Source: a virus
Length of the DNA: 45,716 nt
IMG/VR virus record: IMGVR_UViG_3300005820_000002
Coordinates: 1-45,716 of that record
Reading direction: 5' to 3' (one strand)
Numbering within the stretch: the stretch's first letter is position 1; each line of letters begins with the position of its first letter. Shown one piece after another: positions 25,001-32,534 of this stretch. The notes beneath the pieces were generated by a model. The model did not search any database. It was not told the DNA's origin and was given only the letters and a program-made list of their open reading frames with translations. The position numbers were made by a program, and so were the translations under genes.

Positions 25001-26196
25001 GGGGTCTGCTTTCTCAATATGCAGAAAAATGGAAAACTTATACCGGGACTATAGAACAGATTACAACGGAAAATATTGGCTTCATTGAGATGTCAACCCT
25101 TGCAATGTTCAATGCCCTGCAAGCGGAGGGAGAATCCATCATTAATGTTATCCGGGGAATGTCCCCAGAATTGGCTAATCTTGCAACCATGATTGAGACG
25201 TCCGGTATAGACGTTTCTGATAGCCTTAAGAAGATATTGGACCTCTCCACCTTCATCGAGCAAAACAAGGCCCTGGCTGATCAAATTGATTCAACTATAG
25301 GAATGATGCAGGCGCTCGGAGACAGCGCATATTTGACGGGCAGTGACTTTGATACGTTCGCTTCGGAAGTAACCCGGCAATTTGAGGAGATACTCGCACG
25401 CACCGGGGACCAGGAGCTTGCACTCCGGCTCATGGCGCCGTCCTTTGAATCGCTAATCAAATATGCCGAATCATACGGGTACACCATCGGGGCTGACACA
25501 CAAGCAATAATTGATATGGGGGTCCAGGCCGGGATTGTGAATTCGGATCAAATCGATTTTCAGGACCGGCAAATCCAATTGCTTGAACAAATTGTAGAAT
25601 TGTTAGGCGGGAAAATCCCGGATGCAATGACGGAAATGGATGGGATTGCAAGAAATTCTCAAGACAATATGCGTCGGGGAATGCAGGATTACGCTGACAC
25701 GATTGAAGATTCCATCGATGCGATTGAACGGATGGGTGAAGAAATCAAAAAAACAGATAAAATTACAGAGGATTCAATTTCTGGACATTCCATGATGAAG
25801 GAATTCAGAAATAAATTAACACCGGCGATCCGGGAATCTGTGATAGAAATCGAGAACATAGGAAAAATGGCGGTCGCCGTAGACCGGGGAACAAATGGAG
25901 ATTCTCTATATGACTCCGTAACACAAGATCGCTTCGGAATCGATGATTTAAGATCGGAAAGAATTGGGAACCAAAATTCTACCTATCACACTAGAAACGT
26001 GACCGATAACCGGTCATCCGCCCCCCAATACACCCGGCAAAATAATAACTACTACAATACGATTACAAATTATGTGCAAAGCGACCGGGAAAGTGAAGGT
26101 GAGCTGGCAAAAAAAATGGTGAAAATCTTCCGGGAAAACCGGGGCGGGGCGGTGACGGAAATGTCACGGCAACAACAAAAAAGGACGGTGACATAA
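22009..26196 (+). CDS. Tail tape measure protein
   Basis: 1395 residues, the longest gene. N-terminal beta/coiled region, long alpha-helical stretches, hydrophobic segments near residues 373-410 (VIQIVKFGDVIIKVGAIIAT) and 458-480, Gly-rich helices in the middle (about 790-880), and a Gln/Asn-rich end. It sets tail length (about 200 nm if 1.5 A per residue, by analogy) and may help DNA cross the membrane. No peptidase or lysozyme motif is apparent to me. Confidence 0.93.
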   Translation: MAEQDIQIIITSDSKGVVTGVRSATGELKKLNKQSATAGKTVKKFGKDATGAMDKLHSSIKRFVGFAAVSMVFSKAFGEADRYYKKLAEITVMMKNTTPQAVSALENKIDSLSIATGNMTENTAAGAWQLVSAFGESALATNKLSIAMHGATAGSATVQETISLLSANLKGFGNTTDEMAQKVVDLALKTNELGETSFQQLAQNVTMAVPTFAALGGEIEELYALYATLTGVTGNTSEVTTQLTSAMGALTKPTRAMIAAMKSMGYTSSEAMVKELGLVGSLQKLLASTDGTMISIGKLIKRKEALTAVLALTGSQADTFKEKLAKMYEEAGGAGAAAFEKMTEGVNKAGFEWMQAKVKLQVFMKDLGKILRDIVIQIVKFGDVIIKVGAIIATAFLIKKISPFFLAMQAGMTNMITYFKVLRLEGASSMAAFSGSMQAATGTAGGLGAAIKKLPPNITITLALVGAYAAGKALAWFFDQISEYHDRGMKEIVEANDKIEKKWSEMTSTILDFRQAGAVYEEVFQKMKKRADGWVTKNEEKITSQRRLLDMLMSTKEWATYIGQVKKAGGAGMDLTKKIEDMETTYNSLARTIGNFTKDELEKYGKEVIKQGFLSEKQLKDLEELRKKTEEAAKEFDQLASSMGLLTRKGYAEQSKEIRSLLKVYDAYEGQIFANEEIAKKWFDRITELSETALPEEKRQLENVSFAIRKYIAGKIYATIETVDFSKKIQALNQEIIGLTGENLPGAQIMLKMWRVENTKTADETENTRSKLEEMSQTFSDLAGLIAGALDAFKKLGVNLGGLENILGGVASGLASIGGGMDAIDRAGAGFTGFLQKATGYIGVFSGALSVGVSLVKGFLKLLSGESGEMEAAKRELAGLAGLSTDWFKTIEKLAKEIGGKDSTGKAIADQLANIINDTVVTNQNLGRIIEEIRDIGALYQRGSLDLAKASQDYGAAFAALLPQVQRLGEESSRAFLDLIRNARDLGLEVKEISDYVGGLLSQYAEKWKTYTGTIEQITTENIGFIEMSTLAMFNALQAEGESIINVIRGMSPELANLATMIETSGIDVSDSLKKILDLSTFIEQNKALADQIDSTIGMMQALGDSAYLTGSDFDTFASEVTRQFEEILARTGDQELALRLMAPSFESLIKYAESYGYTIGADTQAIIDMGVQAGIVNSDQIDFQDRQIQLLEQIVELLGGKIPDAMTEMDGIARNSQDNMRRGMQDYADTIEDSIDAIERMGEEIKKTDKITEDSISGHSMMKEFRNKLTPAIRESVIEIENIGKMAVAVDRGTNGDSLYDSVTQDRFGIDDLRSERIGNQNSTYHTRNVTDNRSSAPQYTRQNNNYYNTITNYVQSDRESEGELAKKMVKIFRENRGGAVTEMSRQQQKRTVT

Positions 26197-26975
26197 TGAG
26201 CGGACGTGTTTTTCACTGGCCAAATATGAAAAAGTATACATTGACGGCAACAACGGAAGCAACCGACCACCCGGTTGAAAATGTATTGACTCCATTCCCT
26301 TTCAACACCTGGCAATCAACCACGAACGGTGACCAATACGTGACGTTCACGAGCGCTACGGCCAGGGACAATTCATTAATTTATATCGGGAACCACAATT
26401 TGTCATCTTTTAATAATTTCCGGGTGGAAGCTTCAAATGACAATTTTCTCAACATCGCGCGAACAAAAGATGTGATACTTATGACAGAAACCCGATACCG
26501 TCGAGATGCGAACGGGGAACCGGAAAGCTACACGTATAGAAGTGGATATGTTTTTTTTGCTACAGGCAATTATGAGGACTACCGGGTACACATCAACAGC
26601 ACGCTTAGCACCTACGAAATTGGATTCATCGGTATATATGAGAAAGACGACCCGTTTGACGTTAACTGGATTCAGAGATTTTCCGCCGGTATGCGAACGC
26701 AAAAGGATATAATCCAGGGGAATTATGGACACAACACATCAAAGCTCTGGTTTCAGCGGTGGGAATTTGAACTTGAATTCAAAGACAGCCTTCCAAAGAC
26801 GCAAGCGGACATGCTTACCCAGGAACTCCCGCTTTCCGAGACGTTCATATTCCAGCCGGAAACTGGGGGACATATGCACCTTGTAGAACTTTTCAACGAG
26901 GGTCTCCCCGAAAATTTGCAAGAAATAAGCACAGACAACAAATCGATGTCAATCAAAATGATCGAAAAAATATAA
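26196..26975 (+). CDS. Distal tail-type protein
   Basis: 259 residues directly after the tape measure, TAATG overlap. Beta-rich (GDQYVTFTSATARDNSLIYI, then IGFIGIYEKDDPFDVNW) with a C-terminal domain typical of baseplate proteins. Position fits a distal tail (Dit-like) protein connecting tube and tail tip; no diagnostic motif. Confidence 0.6.
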   Translation: MSGRVFHWPNMKKYTLTATTEATDHPVENVLTPFPFNTWQSTTNGDQYVTFTSATARDNSLIYIGNHNLSSFNNFRVEASNDNFLNIARTKDVILMTETRYRRDANGEPESYTYRSGYVFFATGNYEDYRVHINSTLSTYEIGFIGIYEKDDPFDVNWIQRFSAGMRTQKDIIQGNYGHNTSKLWFQRWEFELEFKDSLPKTQADMLTQELPLSETFIFQPETGGHMHLVELFNEGLPENLQEISTDNKSMSIKMIEKI

Positions 26976-26982
26976 AATCATG

Positions 26983-27011
26983 TTGAAAAAAAGCCCAAAT
27001 GATGCTATATT
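26983..27011 (+). promoter_or_regulatory. Promoter for tail-tip gene
   Basis: TTGAAA (26983-26988), 17-base spacer, TATATT (27006-27011), about 34 bases before the ATG of gene 27045, which has AAGGAGA. It allows separate late expression of the tail-tip protein. Confidence 0.6.
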
Positions 27012-27044
27012 AATACATATAAAACCAAAAAAAAGGAGAAAAAA

Positions 27045-29252
27045 ATGGCGATATTTTTCACGATTTTAATTGTCTGCAATTTCGGAAGCGGTACAGAATA
27101 TTATGCCGTTGGGCCAGCCGTCACCTACGATGGTCATTTTTATTGCGAAGGCGTGGTGGAGTCCATCCAGGATATTACAATTGCTATGAACATTTATGGT
27201 GATTTTCAAGCAAATGATTTTCGATTGCGGTTTCATGACAGCGTTTTCAAGCTTAGGGATAGGAATGAAAGCGACTTGCATAAGAAAGTAATATCTATCT
27301 ATCTATATGACGGTACCACGGCCACAAAGATAACGGATAGTTATGTTGCGGCTATAGGGTATAAGCGGGGGCTTGCTCTTTTGCGGTGCTCTACGCAGAA
27401 CACATCGTTTTATAAATATTTTTTGTACACGGTAAACAGAGAGGAATTTCCTGAATGTCCTGAGGATTCGGTTGGCCAAACAATAAATTATATGTTTGCC
27501 GAAACGCATGACAACCAAAGCGGGGAGCCAAAGATTGGTAAAGCATACAAAGTCAATCTTCCGGGCAACAAAGATTATATTTTCGCGAAAATGCCAACAC
27601 ATGGCGATGCGGCAAATACTAATCTTGGCTACATATCTAGAGTTCTTGACAATGGCTCAGAAATTAATTTCAATATTGTAACCGATACAATTACTATCGA
27701 GGGTGTTGAATATAAAAGAGGATTCATCGATTATGCTCCCGGTCCCCCAGCAACAAATAATCCTTTGCTTTTTACGTCTCAAAATTCAATGCAAAAATTT
27801 GAAGAAATTCCTAAAAAAATGGTAAAAATCTATGAGGACATCAATTATAATGACTCCAATATAGCGGATCTCAGAGCTTTTTTCATAAAAAGGGGATACA
27901 TCGGTTACTTTACACCAACGCAAGATGATCTTTATATCGGCGCGTTATATTCACAGAACATAACAGGCATCAGGCTTTTTCTCGATTTCTGCCAATCAAC
28001 GCTAACGAATTATATTATCAAAGACAATGAGCTGATTTTCAGGTGGATAGATTATAGTGAAATTGAAGGAAGCGAAGCCGGAACATTCAATGAAACTATT
28101 CTTGATGCAAATGGATACGAAACGGATACGGATTGGGTATCTAACGAAATAACCGTCAATTATAATTATGACGGTAAGGGTGGTTTTTTGAGGGTTGCAA
28201 ACTTCGTTTTCATTGATAGTGTTGATAGCCGTGATCAGTACGGGACAAAACACGATCGAATCGATACCCCCTTTATCGGTTATTTTACTGGAACTTTTCA
28301 GGATTTTCATGCAAGGGTAACGGCAAAGCATTATCAAATTTTGCACAGTCGGCCGATTACAAGGGTTACAGCTAGTGGCGCACTGATGAATACCGGGATG
28401 CTTTATCCCGGGGATTTCATCAAATTAAAACATTTAGATTTAAAAACCCCAGGGGAATACCGGCACTATCTGATTGAAGAATCGGCCTGTAATCTTTCGG
28501 AGGGGAATAGCCGGATTGATTTGCAGTTAATCGATGTTGAGCATTTGAAAAATATTGATTATAATTGTTATTTTCTTCTCCATTCCTGGATTGACGGAAG
28601 TTCTGAATTCTGGAGCGACGCGCCGGGTATTGATACACATATTTCAGATTACAACTCTATCGCTCATGCGGCTGTTACTGGTTCTTTGGGCGGCGCAATG
28701 ATCTCTGGGGACGGCATCAACAAATACCTTGTCCTGGACACGATAAATAATTATATAGATTATTTTGATATCTTGCAATTTATTGATTATACAATTTTTT
28801 TTGAATTCAAGATGAATACGTATTCAACGAACCAATGGTATATGAATTGTTTTGAAGATTCTAACAATGAATGGTATATCCGGCAGCGGGGGTCAGATTC
28901 AAAGATACAGTTCAGGCTGTATGAAGGCGGAGTTTTACGGTTAGCACTGATTTCAACAACAGCACTTACCGATACAGATATACATCAAGTCGCCGTAATA
29001 AAAGTAGGGGATGAATACGGATTGTATATCGATGGCGATTTGGAGGCGTATAATACCGGAAGTTATTCGTATTCGATTGACGGGCAAGCATATTTTTTTA
29101 TGGATCCAATTTCGGATACATATCTTGACGGGTACATGGGGGAGATATACCTGGGATCGTCAAATATTTTCAATGCCGCCCCCGACGTGGGGTTGACTGA
29201 TACGATAGTTATAAAAACAAAGCCGTTCAATTGGTACGGATTAAACGAATAG
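27045..29252 (+). CDS. Tail tip/receptor-binding protein with LamG-like C-terminus
   Basis: 735 residues. The N-terminal two thirds is a tail-hub-like body, with VNYNYDGKGG and RVTASGALMNTGMLYPGDFIKL, common in tail-associated hub proteins. From about residue 553 a concanavalin/LamG-type domain begins (GDGINKYLVLDT, DYTIFFEFKMN, VAVIKVGDEYGLYIDGDLEA, DGYMGEIYLGSSNIF), suited to binding surface sugars. No other fibre gene is visible, so this is the best receptor-binding candidate. Confidence 0.72.
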   Translation: MAIFFTILIVCNFGSGTEYYAVGPAVTYDGHFYCEGVVESIQDITIAMNIYGDFQANDFRLRFHDSVFKLRDRNESDLHKKVISIYLYDGTTATKITDSYVAAIGYKRGLALLRCSTQNTSFYKYFLYTVNREEFPECPEDSVGQTINYMFAETHDNQSGEPKIGKAYKVNLPGNKDYIFAKMPTHGDAANTNLGYISRVLDNGSEINFNIVTDTITIEGVEYKRGFIDYAPGPPATNNPLLFTSQNSMQKFEEIPKKMVKIYEDINYNDSNIADLRAFFIKRGYIGYFTPTQDDLYIGALYSQNITGIRLFLDFCQSTLTNYIIKDNELIFRWIDYSEIEGSEAGTFNETILDANGYETDTDWVSNEITVNYNYDGKGGFLRVANFVFIDSVDSRDQYGTKHDRIDTPFIGYFTGTFQDFHARVTAKHYQILHSRPITRVTASGALMNTGMLYPGDFIKLKHLDLKTPGEYRHYLIEESACNLSEGNSRIDLQLIDVEHLKNIDYNCYFLLHSWIDGSSEFWSDAPGIDTHISDYNSIAHAAVTGSLGGAMISGDGINKYLVLDTINNYIDYFDILQFIDYTIFFEFKMNTYSTNQWYMNCFEDSNNEWYIRQRGSDSKIQFRLYEGGVLRLALISTTALTDTDIHQVAVIKVGDEYGLYIDGDLEAYNTGSYSYSIDGQAYFFMDPISDTYLDGYMGEIYLGSSNIFNAAPDVGLTDTIVIKTKPFNWYGLNE

Positions 29253-29265
29253 ATCAAAGGAGGTC

Positions 29266-29775
29266 ATGCTCAATAATGGAGGTCATAGGGAAAAGCAAAA
29301 GCAAAAGCAAAAGCGGAAACAAAAAGCGGAAGCAGGCAGGTGTGGCATGTGGTTAGATTTGATCAAATTTTTCGGCCCGATATTTGCTATTTGTGGCACA
29401 GCCCTGGGGATATGCAAACTGCTGGTGAATGCGAGAGGCAAGGAGGCTTTGCCGCTGTGTTTGAAGCGATTTGGCGACATGGAAAATGATATAAAGGCAC
29501 TCCAAAAATCGGACACTGACAGGAGTAATCTACTCTCAGCCATCGATGCGAGCATGAAGCTGATGGAATCGCAGTGGAAAGAGATGAAAACGGAGAATAA
29601 GGAAAGGAATAAAGCCATAGCGGATTTGACGACATCGGTTGAAAAAATGAACCAAGGTCTCGAATTCTTGGAACGGAAAGTTGACGAAAAGGTCGGAGAG
29701 CAAACGCAGTCACTACAAGAAATAATCAAGGCAATCCAGTCAATTCATCCGAACAAAAAGAACTCAATCTCCTAG
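29266..29775 (+). CDS. Membrane-anchored coiled-coil protein
   Basis: 169 residues from ATG 29266 (AAGGAGGT very close) or about 142 from ATG 29347. Lys/Gln-rich repeat (KQKQKQKRKQK), a transmembrane helix (about residues 29-52), then a coiled coil to the end. Position after the tail genes and this shape make a lysis accessory or holin-like role possible, but no family match is clear. Its stop overlaps the convergent gene 29764-30099 by 12 bases. Confidence 0.55.
   Translation: MLNNGGHREKQKQKQKRKQKAEAGRCGMWLDLIKFFGPIFAICGTALGICKLLVNARGKEALPLCLKRFGDMENDIKALQKSDTDRSNLLSAIDASMKLMESQWKEMKTENKERNKAIADLTTSVEKMNQGLEFLERKVDEKVGEQTQSLQEIIKAIQSIHPNKKNSIS
29276..29356 (+). CDS. Overlapping 26-aa peptide
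   Basis: ATG 29276 is better spaced from AAGGAGGT than 29266 and reads through the hexanucleotide repeat as MEVIGKSKSKSKSG. It ends TAG just after ATG 29347 of the larger frame. It may serve to couple translation to that inner start. Confidence 0.3.
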   Translation: MEVIGKSKSKSKSGNKKRKQAGVACG

Positions 29776-30099
29776 TTCAATCATCCTGGGGTCATTCTTC
29801 TTTTCCACGAACTTGAAAGCGGTCAAGGGGGTCCCGGTCTCCGCTTTTTCCCATACCCCGTACGGACAAAGCGTGAGTTGGTACTGCCAATTGAACCCCT
29901 GAACCTTTTGGTTTTCATTGTAGATGTTCGCAGAGACGGCATCCAGTCGACCGGTCGCAATCTCATTCACCATATAATTTTTCACAGCCAGCCGGAAAAC
30001 CTGTTCACTTACCCCGGCGGGCCTGACAAAATATATTTTTGCCCGCTTTGCCCCGGGGCAATCGATTCTTGTACAGCTATAAATGCGAAATTTAATCAT
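29764..30099 (-). CDS. Hypothetical protein, 111 aa
   Basis: Minus-strand operon, most distal gene. Strong GAGGAGGTG. Contains YSCTRIDCPGAKRAKIYFVRP and a C-terminal alpha/beta stretch. It converges with the late plus-strand genes, overlapping the last by 12 bases. No family recognised. Confidence 0.65.
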   Translation of the reverse strand: MIKFRIYSCTRIDCPGAKRAKIYFVRPAGVSEQVFRLAVKNYMVNEIATGRLDAVSANIYNENQKVQGFNWQYQLTLCPYGVWEKAETGTPLTAFKFVEKKNDPRMIELGD

Positions 30100-30301
30100 C
30101 TTTCACCTCCTCGTATTTGGCTATCGCCTGAAACCAATAGTACCCCCACGGAGACAAATCCCTTCCATCGGAACCGGCATCACGTCCTGTATAAATCGGA
30201 TTCCCTAAACATTGCCAAAATGGCAAAAGGCTTTTTATTTGAGTTGTTAATCCGTCATAAGTGTTCGCCTTTACAATATCATAGTCAATTTGCCGTCTCA
30301 T
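30092..30301 (-). CDS. DUF1737-like small protein
   Basis: 69 residues. IDYDIVKANTYDGLTTQI then a W-rich turn with GYYWFQAI follows the pattern of DUF1737 (Y-x-V-V...L...V...L..GW.P.GG). The family is small and uncharacterised. Overlaps its neighbour at 30099. Confidence 0.5.
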   Translation of the reverse strand: MRRQIDYDIVKANTYDGLTTQIKSLLPFWQCLGNPIYTGRDAGSDGRDLSPWGYYWFQAIAKYEEVKDD

Positions 30302-30495
30302 TTCCCACCCCCCAGGATATCCGCTGCTTTCAGTATTGCCAGTCCCTTAATTGCCGGGCCGTTTTTCCCTGATGTCCCGGAGATCTTCTTGAATGCTTCT
30401 TCCAGGTCATCCATTTCTTTCTGTGTCACATACACATTCACAGCGAACGTTTCGCCTGGCTTTCTATCCTTTTTATATTTTCGATGTTTTTTCAT
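30298..30495 (-). CDS. Hypothetical small protein, 65 aa
   Basis: Basic start (MKKHRKYKKDRKPGE), then ETFAVNVYVTQKEMDDLEEAF, a strand-helix element like those of small phage DNA-binding proteins, and a Gly-rich end. AAGGAGG precedes the ATG; ATGA overlap downstream. No family recognised. Confidence 0.6.
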   Translation of the reverse strand: MKKHRKYKKDRKPGETFAVNVYVTQKEMDDLEEAFKKISGTSGKNGPAIKGLAILKAADILGGGK

Positions 30496-30680
30496 AAGTC
30501 CTCCTTCATCATTTCTAGAAATTGTTTCACCTGCTTATGTGGGCATTCAACTTCACTATCCATCCAACCATGCACCTGACAATATCCGTGATGATCATAC
30601 TCGCATTCATCTTCATCTGCAAGCATTTCCAATAGCTGGATTGCTATTTTTAAAATATCTTTTAATTTCAATTTTTTCAT
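30492..30680 (-). CDS. Hypothetical acidic/His-rich protein, 62 aa
   Basis: Start 30680 behind AGGAGG; a longer in-frame start at 30704 lacks one. Helical N-terminus, then CEYDHHGYCQVHGW with CPHK, a Cys/His cluster that probably binds zinc. Confidence 0.65.
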   Translation of the reverse strand: MKKLKLKDILKIAIQLLEMLADEDECEYDHHGYCQVHGWMDSEVECPHKQVKQFLEMMKEDL

Positions 30681-30691
30681 AATTCCTCCTA

Positions 30692-30793
30692 TTAGATAAA
30701 GCAAAGCATTATGCCGATTGCAATCAGTATCACAACCGCCAGGATGGCGCCGATATTTATTGCCAAATCCAATAAATCGATTTCCTTATTCAT
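30692..30793 (-). CDS. Single-helix membrane peptide, 33 aa
   Basis: Short gene after a strong AGGAGG and the repeated hairpin (30806-30821). One transmembrane helix spans nearly the whole peptide (NIGAILAVVILIAIGIMLCF). Small phage membrane peptides can be holin-like or exclusion factors; nothing decides here. Confidence 0.55.
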   Translation of the reverse strand: MNKEIDLLDLAINIGAILAVVILIAIGIMLCFI

Positions 30794-30828
30794 TTTATCC
30801 TCCTGCCCCGGCTATACGGGGACTGCCT
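30791..30828 (-). repeat. 38-base repeat with CCCCG hairpin, copy 1
   Basis: Exact copy of 31676-31713. It carries start codon, Shine-Dalgarno AGGAGG and a hairpin CCCCG/CGGGG (30806-30821) whose loop is TATAGC on the minus strand. It lies in front of gene 30692-30793. Confidence 0.85.
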
Positions 30829-30852
30829 CTATCATTTCTATTCAGGGAGCCT

Positions 30853-31176
30853 TCAACCGGCACATCGATACATGTTGCTTCCGGCAACCTTTTCGGCATA
30901 TTGTTTCCCTTTTTCCTGCAAGACCCATTTTGGGGCTGTTGGATTTTCTGAACCAAGACCACACCAGGTATAGAACAATTCATACACATTTTCTCCTGGC
31001 ACACTCTCACCGCCCATTTCCCTACAAAACAAGTTGACTCTCGGTATTGGGGTCGCCGACAAATACTCCAATATCATATCGATCTCGATCTTCTCTACCC
31101 ATACCTGTTTTTTCTGCAACCATTTGCATGCCCTCAGTATTGGGGGGCTTTTTGTGTCACTGAAAGTTGTCCTCAT
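30853..31176 (-). CDS. Hypothetical protein, 107 aa
   Basis: Start 31176 behind CAGGAGG (a longer frame to 31218 lacks one). Helical first half (ILRACKWLQKKQVWVEKIEID), two later Cys. The leader in front of it (31177-31258) contains the R2 and R1-like hairpins. No family recognised. Confidence 0.6.
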   Translation of the reverse strand: MRTTFSDTKSPPILRACKWLQKKQVWVEKIEIDMILEYLSATPIPRVNLFCREMGGESVPGENVYELFYTWCGLGSENPTAPKWVLQEKGKQYAEKVAGSNMYRCAG

Positions 31177-31209
31177 TTTTTCCTCCTGTTCGCCGTTTCC
31201 TCTTCGGGC

Positions 31210-31250
31210 GGGGTACACGGCTATTCCCCACGACCGGCTGTGCAGGCCGG
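31210..31250 (-). promoter_or_regulatory. Tandem hairpin leader, copy 1
   Basis: On the minus strand CCGGC-loop-GCCGG (31234-31250) is followed by GGGG/CCCC stem (31210-31229) around the conserved ATAGCCG. Compared with the copy at 31691-31737, the first hairpin is identical and the second keeps its loop but flips stem strands, which suggests selection for structure. Confidence 0.6.
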
Positions 31251-31258
31251 TTTCGGAT

Positions 31259-31414
31259 TCATGCAGTATTATGCATTTTCGATTCGGCTAACCAAAGGCG
31301 GGCTTCTTGCAACTTTGTGATCACAAGGGACCGCTCGCGATTAGCGTCAAACGTCTCAAAAATGTACTTTTCCATTTCTGAGATTCTCTTGATTGCTTCG
31401 TCAAATTTGTTCAT
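31259..31414 (-). CDS. Acb2/Tad1-type cyclic-nucleotide sponge (putative anti-CBASS/anti-Thoeris)
   Basis: 51 residues behind AGGAGG. The core NRERSLVITKLQEARLWLAES matches the helical-hairpin signature of Acb2/Tad1-domain phage proteins ([SN]RE.SL..TKLEEA.MW). Members of this domain bind cyclic di- or oligonucleotide signals and so disarm CBASS (Acb2) or Thoeris (Tad1-related) defences. It lies in an early minus-strand operon, the right timing for counter-defence. Very short; assignment by motif only. Confidence 0.6.
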   Translation of the reverse strand: MNKFDEAIKRISEMEKYIFETFDANRERSLVITKLQEARLWLAESKMHNTA

Positions 31415-31423
31415 CTTGTCCTC

Positions 31424-31678
31424 CTAATATTCATATCTTACCATAGAGAGGTCCAGGGATAACTCGCATTCCCGATTAACCCTTTCCATGAATTCTTTTT
31501 TCTTTTCGTTGTATTCCGCAAATGGCCACACCCGCCGCGGGGTCTTGTTGAATTCTATATCAAAAAGACGCTCGATCTCGTGAAGTTGCCAATTTTTTTG
31601 TGAATTGACGAGATCCTTAATCCCGTTTTCCAGGATGTGGTCCATCCTTTTTATCCTTTTCCCGTTTTCTGTCACCAT
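31424..31678 (-). CDS. Hypothetical protein, 84 aa
   Basis: Start 31678 behind CAGGAGG. Charged helical protein with NSQKNWQLHEIERLFDIEFN and an aromatic RRVWPFAEYNEKK. Preceded by the tandem hairpin leader copy 2. No family recognised. Confidence 0.65.
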   Translation of the reverse strand: MVTENGKRIKRMDHILENGIKDLVNSQKNWQLHEIERLFDIEFNKTPRRVWPFAEYNEKKKEFMERVNRECELSLDLSMVRYEY

Positions 31679-31713
31679 TTTATCCTCCTGCCCCGGCTAT
31701 ACGGGGACTGCCT
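31676..31713 (-). repeat. 38-base repeat with CCCCG hairpin, copy 2
   Basis: Exact copy of 30791-30828, again covering start codon, Shine-Dalgarno and CCCCG/CGGGG hairpin (31691-31706). Confidence 0.85.
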
Positions 31714-31737
31714 ATATTCTCCGGCTGTGCAGGCCGG
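31691..31737 (-). promoter_or_regulatory. Tandem hairpin leader, copy 2
   Basis: On the minus strand CCGGC/GCCGG hairpin (31721-31737) then CCCCG/CGGGG hairpin (31691-31706), ending a few bases before AGGAGG. Same order as at 31210-31250. Confidence 0.65.
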
Positions 31738-31746
31738 GTTTCGAAT

Positions 31747-31980
31747 TTATTCATGCTGGTAACCGCGGTCTGCGGTCATCCATTTGCCTTGCTCCTGCAA
31801 TCTCAGGAGTCCTTGTGTACTTTCGTCCGCCTCTTCGTGAGCCATAATAGCCGGATAATTTTCGTCAATATAATCCTTGCACCACTGGTAACCTCCCTCC
31901 GTATACAGCATCCCGCTTTTCCCCACAACCTTATACCGCCTGCCGGATATTCTCTTAATTCCAAAATACTCTTGACTCAT
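31747..31980 (-). CDS. Hypothetical protein, 77 aa
   Basis: Behind GGAGGTATAAC. Small alpha/beta protein: GIKRISGRRYKVVGKSG, then GYQWCKDYIDENYP, then helix LLRLQEQGKW. No family recognised. Confidence 0.65.
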   Translation of the reverse strand: MSQEYFGIKRISGRRYKVVGKSGMLYTEGGYQWCKDYIDENYPAIMAHEEADESTQGLLRLQEQGKWMTADRGYQHE

Positions 31981-31981
31981 G

Positions 31982-32326
31982 TTATACCTCCAACCATTCC
32001 TTAATGGGTTTCGCTTCTACGCATTCGCCATTAATAACCTGGCGAATTAATACACTCTCTTTCCAGTTAGCGTGCCCAGATTCTCTACCCCACCTAAATG
32101 ATATTCTTAATGCAGAGTTGTGCAGATCCGTAATTCCCAATTCGGACCCGTCCGCCTCTACCTTCCAATAATTTCTGCATTTTTCAACCCAACACTTAGC
32201 GCATACGCCCCTGGCTCGCCTTTCGTGATCAAACAACTTTACTTTTCGGCAATATTTACAATTGGGTATTCGGGATAGTGCCCGTCGAGTGCCACGTGAT
32301 GTGTTGATAGAATGTTTGCCTTTCAT
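31982..32326 (-). CDS. Zinc-ribbon protein, 114 aa
   Basis: Basic N-terminus (MKGKHSINTSRGTRRALSR), then CKYC and CAKC pairs separated by 17 residues, a classical zinc ribbon, then alpha/beta remainder. Behind GGAGGTATAAC. Likely nucleic-acid binding. Confidence 0.65.
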   Translation of the reverse strand: MKGKHSINTSRGTRRALSRIPNCKYCRKVKLFDHERRARGVCAKCWVEKCRNYWKVEADGSELGITDLHNSALRISFRWGRESGHANWKESVLIRQVINGECVEAKPIKEWLEV

Positions 32327-32327
32327 G

Positions 32328-32534
32328 TTATACCTCCTGTGGAAAAGCTTCGTTCATTACGTCCAGGAAGAATTCCTCTCCTGGATTAACGTCTTCTTCG
32401 TGGTCATCATCATCATGGGAAAAAACATTATTATCGATATTAGCCATAAGCCAACTGTAGATAATTTCATTTTCAGCGGAGAATTTTTTCCTTACATCCA
32501 GCGCGACCGATTTTACCACTTCTTTGTATTTCAT
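32328..32534 (-). CDS. Hypothetical acidic protein, 68 aa
   Basis: Behind GGGAGGTGTGAG. Helical N-terminus (VVKSVALDVRKKF), then a strongly acidic run with HDDDDHEED. Acidic small early phage proteins can mimic DNA or bind host enzymes; only composition supports that. Confidence 0.6.
   Translation of the reverse strand: MKYKEVVKSVALDVRKKFSAENEIIYSWLMANIDNNVFSHDDDDHEEDVNPGEEFFLDVMNEAFPQEV

Noticed and set aside
29753-29790. Bidirectional terminator at the convergent gene ends
   Set aside because: I see no stem-loop with U-run there; the two genes simply overlap by 12 bases.
31234-31737. CRISPR-like array from repeated segments in the minus-strand operon
   Set aside because: Only two or three copies, irregular spacing, genes between them; they are leader hairpins.
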